Positions 1-8,008 of a stretch of 64,000 nucleotides of DNA are shown in pieces (the first letter of the stretch is position 1; each line of letters opens with the position of its first letter). The notes under the pieces were generated by a model that did not search any database, was not told the DNA's origin, and saw nothing but the letters and a program-made list of their open reading frames with translations. Origin of the DNA: JBBSBY01 sp038205805 (GTDB lineage Bacteria > Desulfobacterota > Desulfomonilia > Desulfomonilales > Desulfomonilaceae); contig JBBRBO010000003.1 of NCBI GenBank assembly GCA_038205805.1, forward strand, positions 1 to 64,000, read 5' to 3'. The translations under genes and the position numbers were made by a program.

Positions 1-317
1 ATCGCGCTCATCCGGTGTCAACAACAATCCTTTCATCTCCGCACACGGCCTTTCCTGTGACTTTTTGTGCGATATAACACCGTTATTCGCATTCCAAAAT
101 GTAATTATGCCATCCGCGAGAATCAAGGGCCATTACTATAAGAGAAAGGATGTCGTTCGCCTCCTTTTCTCTTCAGAAAATAGGCACGCGTCGGCCGTGC
201 CCATGCTCCAGGACGCGGTAATTCGGCTCGGATGGTGAACAGACCGATAGCGTGGTTACGCCCTTATTTGATCAGGCAAAGTCTTGCGGCCGCGGGATTA
301 CCGTGGCCTGCGACGAC
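1..317. other. Non-coding stretch downstream of the carbamoyltransferase cassette
   Basis: I see no convincing gene here. An imperfect inverted repeat at 141-172 (AGAGAAAGGA against TCCTTTTCTCT) reads, on the minus strand, as a hairpin followed by TTAT. It could be a weak terminator for the minus-strand cassette that ends at 318. The rest shows no recognisable feature. Confidence 0.35.
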
Positions 318-470
318 CTAAAACAGGGTATATATAAACGGCGCCGCTACGGGTGAACTTGCAGCAAGAATTATCAACCCGCTCAGTATTACCAACACAA
401 TAAGAATAGGCGCAAGCCAGAATTTCTTCCGCACTTTCATGAAATCCCAGAATTCCGCTACGATGGACAT
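318..470 (-). CDS. DUF5989-like small membrane protein of the SxtJ/carbamoyltransferase cassette
   Basis: This is a 50-residue gene, easy to miss because of its size. The protein starts MSIVAEFWDFMKVRKKFWL and ends in APFIYTLF. A basic cytoplasmic patch (residues 12-16) precedes one hydrophobic helix (about residues 18-38). This pattern of FMKVRKKFWL, one membrane span and a terminal PFIYTLF is what I know from DUF5989 proteins, which sit beside SxtJ and carbamoyltransferase genes. A strong ribosome site (AGGAGAG) lies 6 bases before the ATG. It is the last gene of the minus-strand cassette, about 23 bases after the SxtJ gene. Its biochemical role is unknown; context suggests an accessory membrane subunit. 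Confidence 0.85.
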   Translation of the reverse strand: MSIVAEFWDFMKVRKKFWLAPILIVLVILSGLIILAASSPVAAPFIYTLF

Positions 471-493
471 GACGTCTCTCCTGAATACTGAAT

Positions 494-931
494 TTAGAAC
501 TGTTTTTCGTATCGTTTGATGCTTGTATCCGTGGTCTCTTCTTTTGGTATCCAGTATGTAGAGGCCACCGGATCTAGTTTTCGGTCCATTGGGTCCTTAC
601 CCTTGAGTCGCATAATGAACCCCATGGGTGTGATGATCAGAAAAAAGATGATGGTAAGCAATATCCTGGATACAAAATAGCCGATAATCACGGCAATTGC
701 GATCCACACTTTGTAAATGGTTCGGAACAAGGGCGGAATGGCACGAGCGGACCCCAGTATAAGCCCTGCGGCAATCCAGTACCATCCCCGTGGTGACCCA
801 CGCCACAAGGCCAGTAGCCCAATGACACCGGGAAACGCCACAAAGATCAGAGCCAAGAGGTTTAAATCGCGATTCGACGGTTCGACGGACGCAATCTTTA
901 TTTCGTCGCGAATTTCTTGAATAATATTCAT
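494..931 (-). CDS. SxtJ-like small membrane protein
   Basis: A 145-residue protein with hydrophobic segments at about residues 24-43, 50-66 and 75-105 and a polar C-terminal tail. Length, membrane pattern and position directly after a NodU/SxtI-type carbamoyltransferase match the SxtJ family, named from the saxitoxin cluster but widespread with such carbamoyltransferases. The start ATG is preceded by GGGAG at a workable distance, and the gene follows the carbamoyltransferase stop by 15 bases, so co-translation is likely. Function of the family is not established; a role in presenting or exporting the carbamoylated product is only inference. Confidence 0.82.
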   Translation of the reverse strand: MNIIQEIRDEIKIASVEPSNRDLNLLALIFVAFPGVIGLLALWRGSPRGWYWIAAGLILGSARAIPPLFRTIYKVWIAIAVIIGYFVSRILLTIIFFLIITPMGFIMRLKGKDPMDRKLDPVASTYWIPKEETTDTSIKRYEKQF

Positions 932-946
932 TTTCCGTCGCTCCCG

Positions 947-2764
947 TTAATCCAACTCGTATTGTGTGCGCCAATTCGCGTCGTCTTTCAGCGGCGGTTG
1001 CTTGCGCTTGTCGAGAAGAAATGATCCCAGGACAAGATAATCCATCTCAGTGCGCATAAAACACAAGTACGCATGTTCAGGGCTCATGACAATGGGTTCG
1101 CCTCGCACGTTGAATGAGGTATTCACTATGATGGGACACCCCGTCTTCTCGTAAAAGGCCTCAATAAGCTGGTGGTACGCAGGGTTGGTTTCCTTGTGCA
1201 CGGTCTGGATGCGAGCCGAGTAATCCACGTGCGTGATCGCGGGGGCCTCGCTCCGGATGGCGTTGAGCTTGTCTATTCCCCACTTGCGCTCTTCGGTCTC
1301 GGTCATTTGCCGACGCACCTTGGGGTCTACGTAGGCCACCAGCAGCATATACGGTGAGGATCGATCCAGCTCGAAGAATTCGTGGGCTCGTTCGCTCAAT
1401 ACGGACGGAGCAAAAGGACGAAAGCTTTCACGATACTTGATCTTTAGGTTCATCTGAGACTGCATCTCCGGATTGCGGGCGTCACCGATGATGGAGCGTG
1501 AACCCAAGGCGCGAGGCCCGAACTCCATACGGCCCTGAAACCACCCAATGACTTTGCCGTCCGCAATGAGGTCCGCAATAATCTGGGGCATACGGCCGTT
1601 TTCCATGAGCTGATAAGGATAGCCTCCTTGATCGAGGAAGGCTTTGATCTCGTCGTCCTTGTAATCGGGGCCTAAATAGGAGCCCATCTGCAAATCGTTG
1701 ACTTCATCGCTGGTTCTTTCGTTGTTCAGAAGCTGGTGCCATACGAACAGCGCCGCGCCGAGCGCTCCGCCTGCGTCTCCTGCCGCGGGTTGAATCCAAA
1801 TGTTCTTGAACGGGCCTTCTCGCAAGACTCTGCCGTTGCCCACGCAATTGAGCGCCACGCCTCCCGCAAGGCACAGTGAATCCTCACCTGTGACTTTCTT
1901 TATGTGCTTGGCCGTCCGCAGCATCACTTCTTCAGTCACCACCTGAACAGATTTGGCGAGATCCATTTCTCTTTGGGTCAGTTCACTTTCCGGTTTGCGA
2001 GCCGGCCCATCGAACAGCTTCTCGAATGCCTTTCCCGTCATGGTGAGACCATAGGGATAGGTGAAGTAGTCCATATTCAACCGGAAAGAGCCGTCTTCTT
2101 TGATGTCGATGAGCTCCTTGCGAATGAGGTCCACGTACTTGGGTTCGCCGTACGGCGCCAGTCCCATGATCTTGTATTCTCCGGAATTTACCTTGAAGCC
2201 CGTAAAATAGGTGAACGCCGAATACAACAGACCAAGGGAATGCGGAAACTTAATCTCGTAATCAATGCGGATTTTGTTCCCTTCGCCGACACCGAAGCTG
2301 GTGGTAGTCCATTCACCTACGCCGTCCATGGTCAGGAATGCCGCCCTTTGATACGGCGAGGGAAAAAAGGCGCTGGCAGCGTGGGATTCGTGGTGTTCGG
2401 GAAAGATAATCTTGCCTTCATACTCGAGGGCCTTCTTCAGCAGGCTGGGAGTATGAAGCTTCTGTTTGAGCCACAGCGGCATTGCCATAAGAAAGGACGC
2501 CCATCCCCTCGGGGCATAGGACAAATATGTCTCCAGCAGTCGCTCAAACTTGATGAACGGCTTATCGTAAAAGGAGACGTAATCCAGTTGCTCCACGGAC
2601 ACACCGGCGTGTTTGAGGCAGTAGAGAATAGCGTCCTTCGGGAAGGCGTGGTCATGCTTGATGCGTGAAAACCGCTCTTGCTGCGCCGCTGCGACGATCT
2701 TACCGTCCTGAAGCAAGCAGGCGGCGCTGTCATGATAGAATGCTGAAATTCCTAATATATTCAT
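947..2764 (-). CDS. NodU/CmcH/SxtI-family O-carbamoyltransferase
   Basis: A 605-residue carbamoyltransferase of the ASKHA-fold family that transfers a carbamoyl group from carbamoyl phosphate, via carbamoyl-adenylate, to a hydroxyl of an acceptor. The canonical N-terminus MNILGISAFYHDSAACLL is present, with the metal-binding H-x3-H at residues 124-128 (HHESH), a DGVG turn at 147-150, the nucleotide-site AGGVALN segment, and the C-terminal GPRALGSRSI and NTSFNVRGEPIV motifs. I chose the ATG at 2764 over the upstream GTG at 2788 because it gives the family N-terminus and lies just after the stop of the upstream SGNH gene. No good ribosome site precedes it, so translation may be coupled. The acceptor is unknown; SxtJ, DUF5989 and SGNH neighbours and the glycan genes elsewhere suggest a sugar or lipid. 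Confidence 0.92.
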   Translation of the reverse strand: MNILGISAFYHDSAACLLQDGKIVAAAQQERFSRIKHDHAFPKDAILYCLKHAGVSVEQLDYVSFYDKPFIKFERLLETYLSYAPRGWASFLMAMPLWLKQKLHTPSLLKKALEYEGKIIFPEHHESHAASAFFPSPYQRAAFLTMDGVGEWTTTSFGVGEGNKIRIDYEIKFPHSLGLLYSAFTYFTGFKVNSGEYKIMGLAPYGEPKYVDLIRKELIDIKEDGSFRLNMDYFTYPYGLTMTGKAFEKLFDGPARKPESELTQREMDLAKSVQVVTEEVMLRTAKHIKKVTGEDSLCLAGGVALNCVGNGRVLREGPFKNIWIQPAAGDAGGALGAALFVWHQLLNNERTSDEVNDLQMGSYLGPDYKDDEIKAFLDQGGYPYQLMENGRMPQIIADLIADGKVIGWFQGRMEFGPRALGSRSIIGDARNPEMQSQMNLKIKYRESFRPFAPSVLSERAHEFFELDRSSPYMLLVAYVDPKVRRQMTETEERKWGIDKLNAIRSEAPAITHVDYSARIQTVHKETNPAYHQLIEAFYEKTGCPIIVNTSFNVRGEPIVMSPEHAYLCFMRTEMDYLVLGSFLLDKRKQPPLKDDANWRTQYELD

Positions 2765-2769
2765 GGTTT

Positions 2770-4494
2770 TTACCGATATAGGCTCCACAATTTCAGTTGA
2801 ATCCTGCGTGGGCCGTCTACGGGCTTATACCTAAAAAATCGCGCCGTCACGGGTTCAGGGGCATAGTATTCGTGCCCCGGCCACCAGGAAAAATCGTCCA
2901 GGTCCTTGTCGTCCCCTTGTTTGAAAAGCTCCCAGTCTACGCCGTTCTGAGAATGCTCTATGAGCCACTTCTGCGGGACGGCGGCCTTGCCGGCCCAGAC
3001 TAGGCGTAGTCTGCTGATCTCGTAATCCGCCTTGAGGTCCAGTACGATCTCTAAGGGCTCACCCTCCGGCATTTCTTTGGACATGAATGTCCGCTCGGAA
3101 GGATACCCCTGCAACATTGCGCGCGGTCCTTCTTCATCAGATGCCGCAGGCGGCGCATACGTAACTGTGCTGGAAGCGGCCATATCCCAGAAGTATGAGT
3201 CTTTTGCGCTAACCACGTCAGCCGGATCGAGTCCCATCTTGAAAAAGTGTTCCTTGACGAGATTGGCAAGTTCCTTGGCAATAAGGTAATTAGCGCCCGC
3301 CGTCAGATGACACCAATCCGTAAACACCCGTTCGTTGACGTCATCGAAGTAATCAGACATATCCGCAAGGAAATATCCCTTCTTTTGAGCGCTCTCTCGA
3401 ATGCGCTCGAGAAGAACCGCATACGTCGCGGCTGACGGCAAACCGTAGTAATTCTTGTGGCCTTCTACGGAATCCACCACCTTTTCCTTCTCGTGCTTAG
3501 GCTTTTTACTTGAATAAAACCAAGGTTGCAATGCAAATATATGATCCGTACCGTCATTTTCCAATGCCGAGTGATAGTTTTCGATGGTTTTGAGCACCGG
3601 ATCCATATGGTTTTCAGCCATACGTCGGCGATCTTCGCCCGTCAGGTGACCGGCCCCACGCTGGGTGTGCGCATCAACGGCTCCGGTGTGCGTTTGGCGC
3701 TCACCACCGAATTCCTGGAACGGGTCTCTCCCCTGCCAAAGCCACGCCATCAAAAAGGTGTTGTTCTTGAGCCACAAGCTTAGATACGACATCAACCCCG
3801 GCTTACTGTATGCGTGAATATCCTTGAATATTCCGTGAAATTGACCTTCTTGAAAGTAGTTCCAGTCGTCGTTCAGCTTGGAAATCATGGGCAATTCGTT
3901 TGCGCCGTCCAGGGCTATCACCATATCCGGCTTGTACTCTCTCAATTTGACCATGTATCGCATAAGCGAGTGCTGATAAGAATACCCCCACACTGCCGTG
4001 TTGTAGACCCGAATAGTCTTCCCCGGTAAGGGCATCCTTGCGTTGAGAATCTTTTCCAACTGGTGCGAGATGGTTTCGCGGTATTCTAAAGAGTAATCAT
4101 CAGTTAAGTGAGCCGCTTCACCGATAGAGCCTAAACCGTAGGCGGTGGAACCGCCCGTTAAGAAAATGCGAAACTCGTCCGCGGGTTTGTCTTTCGATAT
4201 AGGGCGAGGCTCCCGGAATCCTGCGTTGTTGGCATACTCGTATCGATTGCCCTTTACCGTGTTGTACTGGAGACAGACACCGGGCACGAAATCGTAATCG
4301 TAATGGGAAACCGGTCGTGTGAAATCCCGGCGCATCATATCTTCCCGGCCTGGGTATACTTGGCCTAAATACGATTGCTTCAGGATCAGCTCCGACATCT
4401 TCTCGAGTCCCACGAGCAGGAGCGCCACTGAGATCAACAGAAAGGTTGCATATAGCGTGACCTTTGCGGCCGGCCACAGAAATGTCGTCAACAC
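2770..4494 (-). CDS. Membrane-anchored SGNH/GDSL hydrolase with C-terminal F5/8C-like domain
   Basis: A 574-residue protein. An N-terminal hydrophobic helix (about 10-31) anchors an SGNH hydrolase domain outside the cytoplasmic membrane. Visible catalytic blocks are GGS (Ser116), GANE (Asn199) and D-x2-H (Asp393/His396 in FTDWCHLTAG). Residues about 480-574 resemble a discoidin or F5/8 type C carbohydrate-binding domain (SRLRLVWAGK, RFFRYKPVDG). It is the first gene of the four-gene minus-strand cassette. The start is a GTG; no clear ribosome site is visible, and the codon falls inside an inverted repeat described separately. Met33 is an alternative start but would lose the membrane anchor. 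Likely an esterase or deacetylase acting on a surface glycan; the substrate is not shown by the sequence. Confidence 0.8.
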   Translation of the reverse strand: MLTTFLWPAAKVTLYATFLLISVALLLVGLEKMSELILKQSYLGQVYPGREDMMRRDFTRPVSHYDYDFVPGVCLQYNTVKGNRYEYANNAGFREPRPISKDKPADEFRIFLTGGSTAYGLGSIGEAAHLTDDYSLEYRETISHQLEKILNARMPLPGKTIRVYNTAVWGYSYQHSLMRYMVKLREYKPDMVIALDGANELPMISKLNDDWNYFQEGQFHGIFKDIHAYSKPGLMSYLSLWLKNNTFLMAWLWQGRDPFQEFGGERQTHTGAVDAHTQRGAGHLTGEDRRRMAENHMDPVLKTIENYHSALENDGTDHIFALQPWFYSSKKPKHEKEKVVDSVEGHKNYYGLPSAATYAVLLERIRESAQKKGYFLADMSDYFDDVNERVFTDWCHLTAGANYLIAKELANLVKEHFFKMGLDPADVVSAKDSYFWDMAASSTVTYAPPAASDEEGPRAMLQGYPSERTFMSKEMPEGEPLEIVLDLKADYEISRLRLVWAGKAAVPQKWLIEHSQNGVDWELFKQGDDKDLDDFSWWPGHEYYAPEPVTARFFRYKPVDGPRRIQLKLWSLYR

Positions 4495-4536
4495 CCACGG
4501 TAAAAAGCCTCGAGGCTTATTACAGGGCGTGGGTGT
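4491..4536. promoter_or_regulatory. Nested inverted repeat over the SGNH start codon
   Basis: ACACCCAC (4491-4498) and GTGGGTGT (4529-4536) form an outer 8-bp stem. Between them lies a perfect 14-base palindrome, AAGCCTCGAGGCTT (4505-4518). In the minus-strand transcript this would place the GTG start of the SGNH hydrolase in a stem. It may control translation or bind a dimeric regulator; neither is shown. Confidence 0.35.
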
Positions 4537-4808
4537 GTTATTCGGTTCGGTTATGGGGGCTTACTCCTTAACAAATACGTTTCTTGTAGTGATTTCCCCG
4601 AGCTTAGAACGGCTCTGCATCCGGGGAATGGTTCTGTTTCTTTGCAGCCCCAACGGGGCAAATAAGGCCTTTTCGCAAACGACGCCATTCAATCAACTCC
4701 TTTGCGGGAAGTCAAGACGCCCGAGAAGATTATGGATTTTAACCGCATGTTGTGCAATAATGCGTCCCTTGTTAAACCAGACCAAAAGGAACTTAAGCCT
4801 CAACCCTT

Positions 4809-5228
4809 ATGAACCAGCAGGAATTGCAACGTCTCAAGGTGGAACGGCTCTTTGACTGCAAGGTGTATTACGAAGACACCGATTGCATGGGAGTGGTCTA
4901 CCACGCCAATTATTTGCGCTACCTGGAGCGAGCACGCTCCGAATACGTCGAAGATCGCCTGAAGGGGATCGCCGAGTATCACAAGGCGGGCTATTTGTTC
5001 ATGGTGCACAAGATCGAGATAGTCTTTCATAGCCCCGGCAAACTCGGAGACACCCTGCAAGTGCGCACGTGGATCGAAAGCACCACGAAGTACAGGGTCG
5101 TAGTAAAGCAGATAATTATCAAGAAAGGCGAACCTAAAGACTATTTGGTTACTGCGACTATTACCCTGGTGGCTGTGACCCCTGAAGGTCAACTGATAGC
5201 CATACCCCCTGAATTTCATGAGCTGTAA
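4809..5228 (+). CDS. ybgC: YbgC/FcbC-family acyl-CoA thioesterase (hot-dog fold)
   Basis: A 139-residue single-domain hot-dog thioesterase. The signature VYYEDTDCMGVVYHANYLRY (residues 19-38) carries the likely catalytic Asp25 and the HANY turn, followed by LERARSEY, all typical of the YbgC/4-hydroxybenzoyl-CoA thioesterase family, and the length is normal. In many proteobacteria this gene lies with tol-pal; no tol gene is next to it here. It likely hydrolyses cytoplasmic acyl-CoA. It is the first plus-strand gene of the 4.8-7.4 kb group, and the next reading frame can overlap its end. The start fits the family; the stretch just before it is poor in ribosome-site signal. Confidence 0.88.
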   Translation: MNQQELQRLKVERLFDCKVYYEDTDCMGVVYHANYLRYLERARSEYVEDRLKGIAEYHKAGYLFMVHKIEIVFHSPGKLGDTLQVRTWIESTTKYRVVVKQIIIKKGEPKDYLVTATITLVAVTPEGQLIAIPPEFHEL

Positions 5229-5304
5229 ACCCCAGCCGTCGGAGCTGCGCTCCAAGTGTGCCCTTGTCGTAATGAGCGCCGACACGGCGCTTGGGGTGCG
5301 GGCA

Positions 5305-6129
5305 ATGTGGAATAGCATGCCTCTTAGGGGAATACTGTGCTTGTGTGCGCTGATCCTCCCGTCGAGCGCTTATGCGGATGAACCGTCCGATTCGGTGGAA
5401 AAACTCCTCAGAGTGTCCGGTGTCACCGCTCAATTGGATGATCTTCCTGCGGCGATATTGTCGGCCACCCCAGGCGACGCTTTGCCGAGTTCCAAACTGA
5501 AGGTGGAAGCTCTGAATGCCATGAAGAAAGCCGGCGTGGGCGAAGGCCGCAAGGTTCTCGCCTCGGCTGTTCGCGATGCGCTTACCGCTGCGGAACTACA
5601 GCAAGCGCTTACCTTCTACACCTCACGGTTAGGGCGCAAAGTCGCTAAGGCGCAGGAGAACGCCCTTGACGGCTCCACGCTGAGAAATATTCGCGAGAGC
5701 CGGAAAATGGCGGCCACTGTGGGAAAGTCTCGATCAACCATCCTCCAGCGATTAGCGGAGAACGACGGGACTCGGGATACCTACACACGTATGCTGGCCG
5801 CGGTGGTTCGAGGAATTCTCGTGGGCAGTTTCGGCTCGGATGAAGACGGCGCGGCGCAGGCTGCCCCCCACCTTAGCGACAGCCTAAGAATGGTGGATAA
5901 GTTCATGGGCAAAGACTCCACTCGTTTAGATGATACGCGGTTGACCGCATACGCGTACACCTATCGCTCATTGGATGATAAGGAACTTCAGGAGTTCCTG
6001 GACTTTACTGTTACGGAAACCGGCCGCAAGCTGAGCCTCGCTGTACAGCGCGGCATGGATGAAGCCGTGTTCGTTGTGGCTCGCGGCCTCGGCGAAGCTG
6101 CGGGAAAGTGGAAGAGCGCGGGCAATTAG
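5305..6129 (+). CDS. Exported DUF2059-like protein
   Basis: From the ATG at 5305 the protein has about 274 residues, with a signal peptide ending near SSAYA. The frame stays open back to an ATG at 5218, which would overlap the thioesterase gene and add 29 residues that do not resemble a signal peptide n-region. The mature part is helical and holds two related segments, ELQQALTFYTSRLGRKVA and ELQEFLDFTVTETGRKLS. These resemble the DUF2059 pattern (an acidic-Leu helix followed by FY-x4-G-x-K). Function is unknown; the location is probably periplasmic. Confidence 0.65.
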   Translation: MWNSMPLRGILCLCALILPSSAYADEPSDSVEKLLRVSGVTAQLDDLPAAILSATPGDALPSSKLKVEALNAMKKAGVGEGRKVLASAVRDALTAAELQQALTFYTSRLGRKVAKAQENALDGSTLRNIRESRKMAATVGKSRSTILQRLAENDGTRDTYTRMLAAVVRGILVGSFGSDEDGAAQAAPHLSDSLRMVDKFMGKDSTRLDDTRLTAYAYTYRSLDDKELQEFLDFTVTETGRKLSLAVQRGMDEAVFVVARGLGEAAGKWKSAGN

Positions 6130-6251
6130 AACATTGGTCTGCACCAACGCCGCCCATCTTTCAACCCGTCAACGCGGCATGGGACGCTCGGGCGCTCATA
6201 AGCCGTAGTAAGGTAATAACTGACATGGGTCATTCCCCTCAGAACACCTTG

Positions 6252-6785
6252 ATGAACAAGCGCATCCTCCTTATGGTCGTAATACTTATCTGCGCAGGCC
6301 CGCAGCTCTCCGCATGGGGCGCGGGTTCCGGTCTCATGCAGTACACCGATCCCAAGCGCCGCTTCATCTTCGACTATCCCGCGACCATGAAAGTGCATGC
6401 GTCGGATCCGAACGAGGTCCGCATTTCCCATCCCGAGGCGTCTTTACGCATCGCCGTCTTTGTGCAAAAGCGACAAGCCAAGAGCAAACCCAGCGCCGAA
6501 TCGCTTCTTGCGACATTCAAGAGTAAACTTAAGGAAGAAATAAAGGACGTTCAGTTCCTGGAGCAGGGAAAATCTCCTTCGATTCAGGGCGCCCAAGGGT
6601 ACATTATTTGCGCCTTCAAGAACGCCAAGGGCGCCAAGATGGTGCAACTGGTCCAATACTACATTGCGGACGAGTTTCTCCTTCAATTGACCATTTCCGA
6701 CCGGCCCGAAGGCTTTAAGAACCTGGCGCCGCTCATCACTAAGATCCATCATTCGTTGCGCATCATTAACCCGGATCTCAAGTAA
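6252..6785 (+). CDS. Exported PsbP/DcrB-like protein
   Basis: A 177-residue protein with a clear signal peptide (MNKRILLMVVILICAGPQL, cleavage near SAWGAG). The mature domain begins YTDPKRRFIFDYPATMKV, then beta-rich segments such as ASLRIAVFVQ and GYIICAFKNA. This opening (a residue-rich strand, F-x-F-x-Y-P) is the pattern of PsbP/DcrB-type periplasmic proteins. I chose Met at 6252 because it gives the best signal peptide; an in-frame ATG at 6225 is possible and neither has a strong ribosome site. Specific function unknown. Confidence 0.6.
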   Translation: MNKRILLMVVILICAGPQLSAWGAGSGLMQYTDPKRRFIFDYPATMKVHASDPNEVRISHPEASLRIAVFVQKRQAKSKPSAESLLATFKSKLKEEIKDVQFLEQGKSPSIQGAQGYIICAFKNAKGAKMVQLVQYYIADEFLLQLTISDRPEGFKNLAPLITKIHHSLRIINPDLK

Positions 6786-6981
6786 GCAATGGGCCGGCTC
6801 TTCCATTCCAAGCGGGCCGACGGGGAAGATTGACGCCCACGATCTTCTCGGCTAGATTAGCCCTGAATGATCGCCGCTCCGGATCACGGATTCACCGGCG
6901 CCGACGGATTCCACGTTACGGCGTTTAATGAGGACTTCCGACTGAAGGAACCCATATGCGCTCGCCCCTAAAGGTCGTGAA

Positions 6982-7437
6982 ATGATTGTCACGTGTCCCC
7001 AATGTGAACGCAAGATGCAATTGGACGAGAAGCGTGTTCCGCCTGGTGAGCAGGTTAAGGTTAAGTGTCCCCACTGCGAGCACATTCAGAACTTTAGATC
7101 ACAGGGAGCCGTTCAGCCCGCGCGGAATAGCCAAGAGGGTGAGCCGAGGAGACCTCCGCCCGTTATGTCGGCTACGAACAGCGCCGCCGCAAGCGACATT
7201 GAACCCGACCTCCCAAGAGACGCGTTTCAAGACTTTCGCTTTCCCGTGGAACAAAGTAAGACACCAAGGAACGACAGCATGACCAAAGGCCCTAGGATCG
7301 CTTTGTGGGTAGGGATTTCCCTTGCCGTAATCGTATTTTTCGCTCTTTTGGTGAATATAGTTCTACCGGGTCCGCAAGGCGGCTCTATCTTTCACACTCC
7401 ATCACAAACGGAATCCTCTACCCCCAATAGTCGCTAA
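6982..7437 (+). CDS. MJ0042-type zinc-ribbon membrane protein
   Basis: A 151-residue protein. The N-terminal zinc ribbon has CPQC at residues 5-8 and CPHC about 20 residues later (MIVTCPQCERKMQL then VKVKCPHCEH), the MJ0042 or zinc_ribbon_5 pattern common in proteobacterial membrane proteins. A Pro/Ala-rich linker follows, then one transmembrane helix (about residues 104-127, ALWVGISLAVIVFFALLVNIVL) and a short tail. The zinc ribbon is expected in the cytoplasm. Function is unknown; such proteins often sense or scaffold. Confidence 0.75.
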   Translation: MIVTCPQCERKMQLDEKRVPPGEQVKVKCPHCEHIQNFRSQGAVQPARNSQEGEPRRPPPVMSATNSAAASDIEPDLPRDAFQDFRFPVEQSKTPRNDSMTKGPRIALWVGISLAVIVFFALLVNIVLPGPQGGSIFHTPSQTESSTPNSR

Positions 7438-8008
7438 CTGAATACGGAATTCATATGCGCCTACGGTTTAGGTAGGCGTCGGCGGGCTGGCCTGCCGGGG
7501 CATGATTTGGGTACGCGGGGCGCGTGTCGCTATTGGACTGGATATATCGGCGTTTCTATTCCAGTCTGCGGCCTCATTCCATAAGCGTCGGCGGGGCGCG
7601 TACCACCGCCTTTAACCTACCAAATCCTTTCAAAAAATTTACGGCGTTTTGCAAGCCCTTCGGTTCTGTGCAGGAGTGATGTCACTTCTGTTAGATTCAT
7701 CGCACAGGAATGGCTGTTTAGCTCGAACCACTGAATGCCTACGGACTTTTGAAATGAAGATTCCTTCGGGTATAGTTTTATGATATTATAATAGATTACT
7801 TTGTCAAGTCAAAAAAGTAAAAGGTCTGTGGGAGCCGACGAGCGCCATTTCCAGCAGGCGAATTCCCTCTCATCCGGAGAAATATTTCTTGACCTCAAAC
7901 GCGTCTAACGAACTCACCTTCTCTTCGTCTATAAATAGAGAAAAGTTACTAAATGGTGACTCAGTTACTTTGTGAAACAGCGTCACAACGGGCGTAGAAT
8001 ATTCTCCC
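7438..8008. other. 571-bp non-coding region before the RND operon
   Basis: I see no gene on either strand. It holds a GC-rich half (7470-7620), an inverted-repeat region (TTCTGTGC at 7664-7671 with GCACAG at 7702-7707, enclosing AGTGA-TG-TCACT at 7675-7686) and an AT-rich segment near 7780-7820. A good minus-strand promoter is described separately. No clear plus-strand promoter for the RND genes is visible. Confidence 0.5.
7785..7812 (-). promoter_or_regulatory. Sigma-70-like promoter facing left with no gene downstream
   Basis: On the minus strand TTGACT is followed after 16 bases by a perfect TATAAT. Transcription would run left across the inverted-repeat region at 7664-7707 towards the end of the zinc-ribbon gene, which lies on the other strand. 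This suggests either an unannotated non-coding RNA or chance in AT-rich DNA. Confidence 0.4.
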
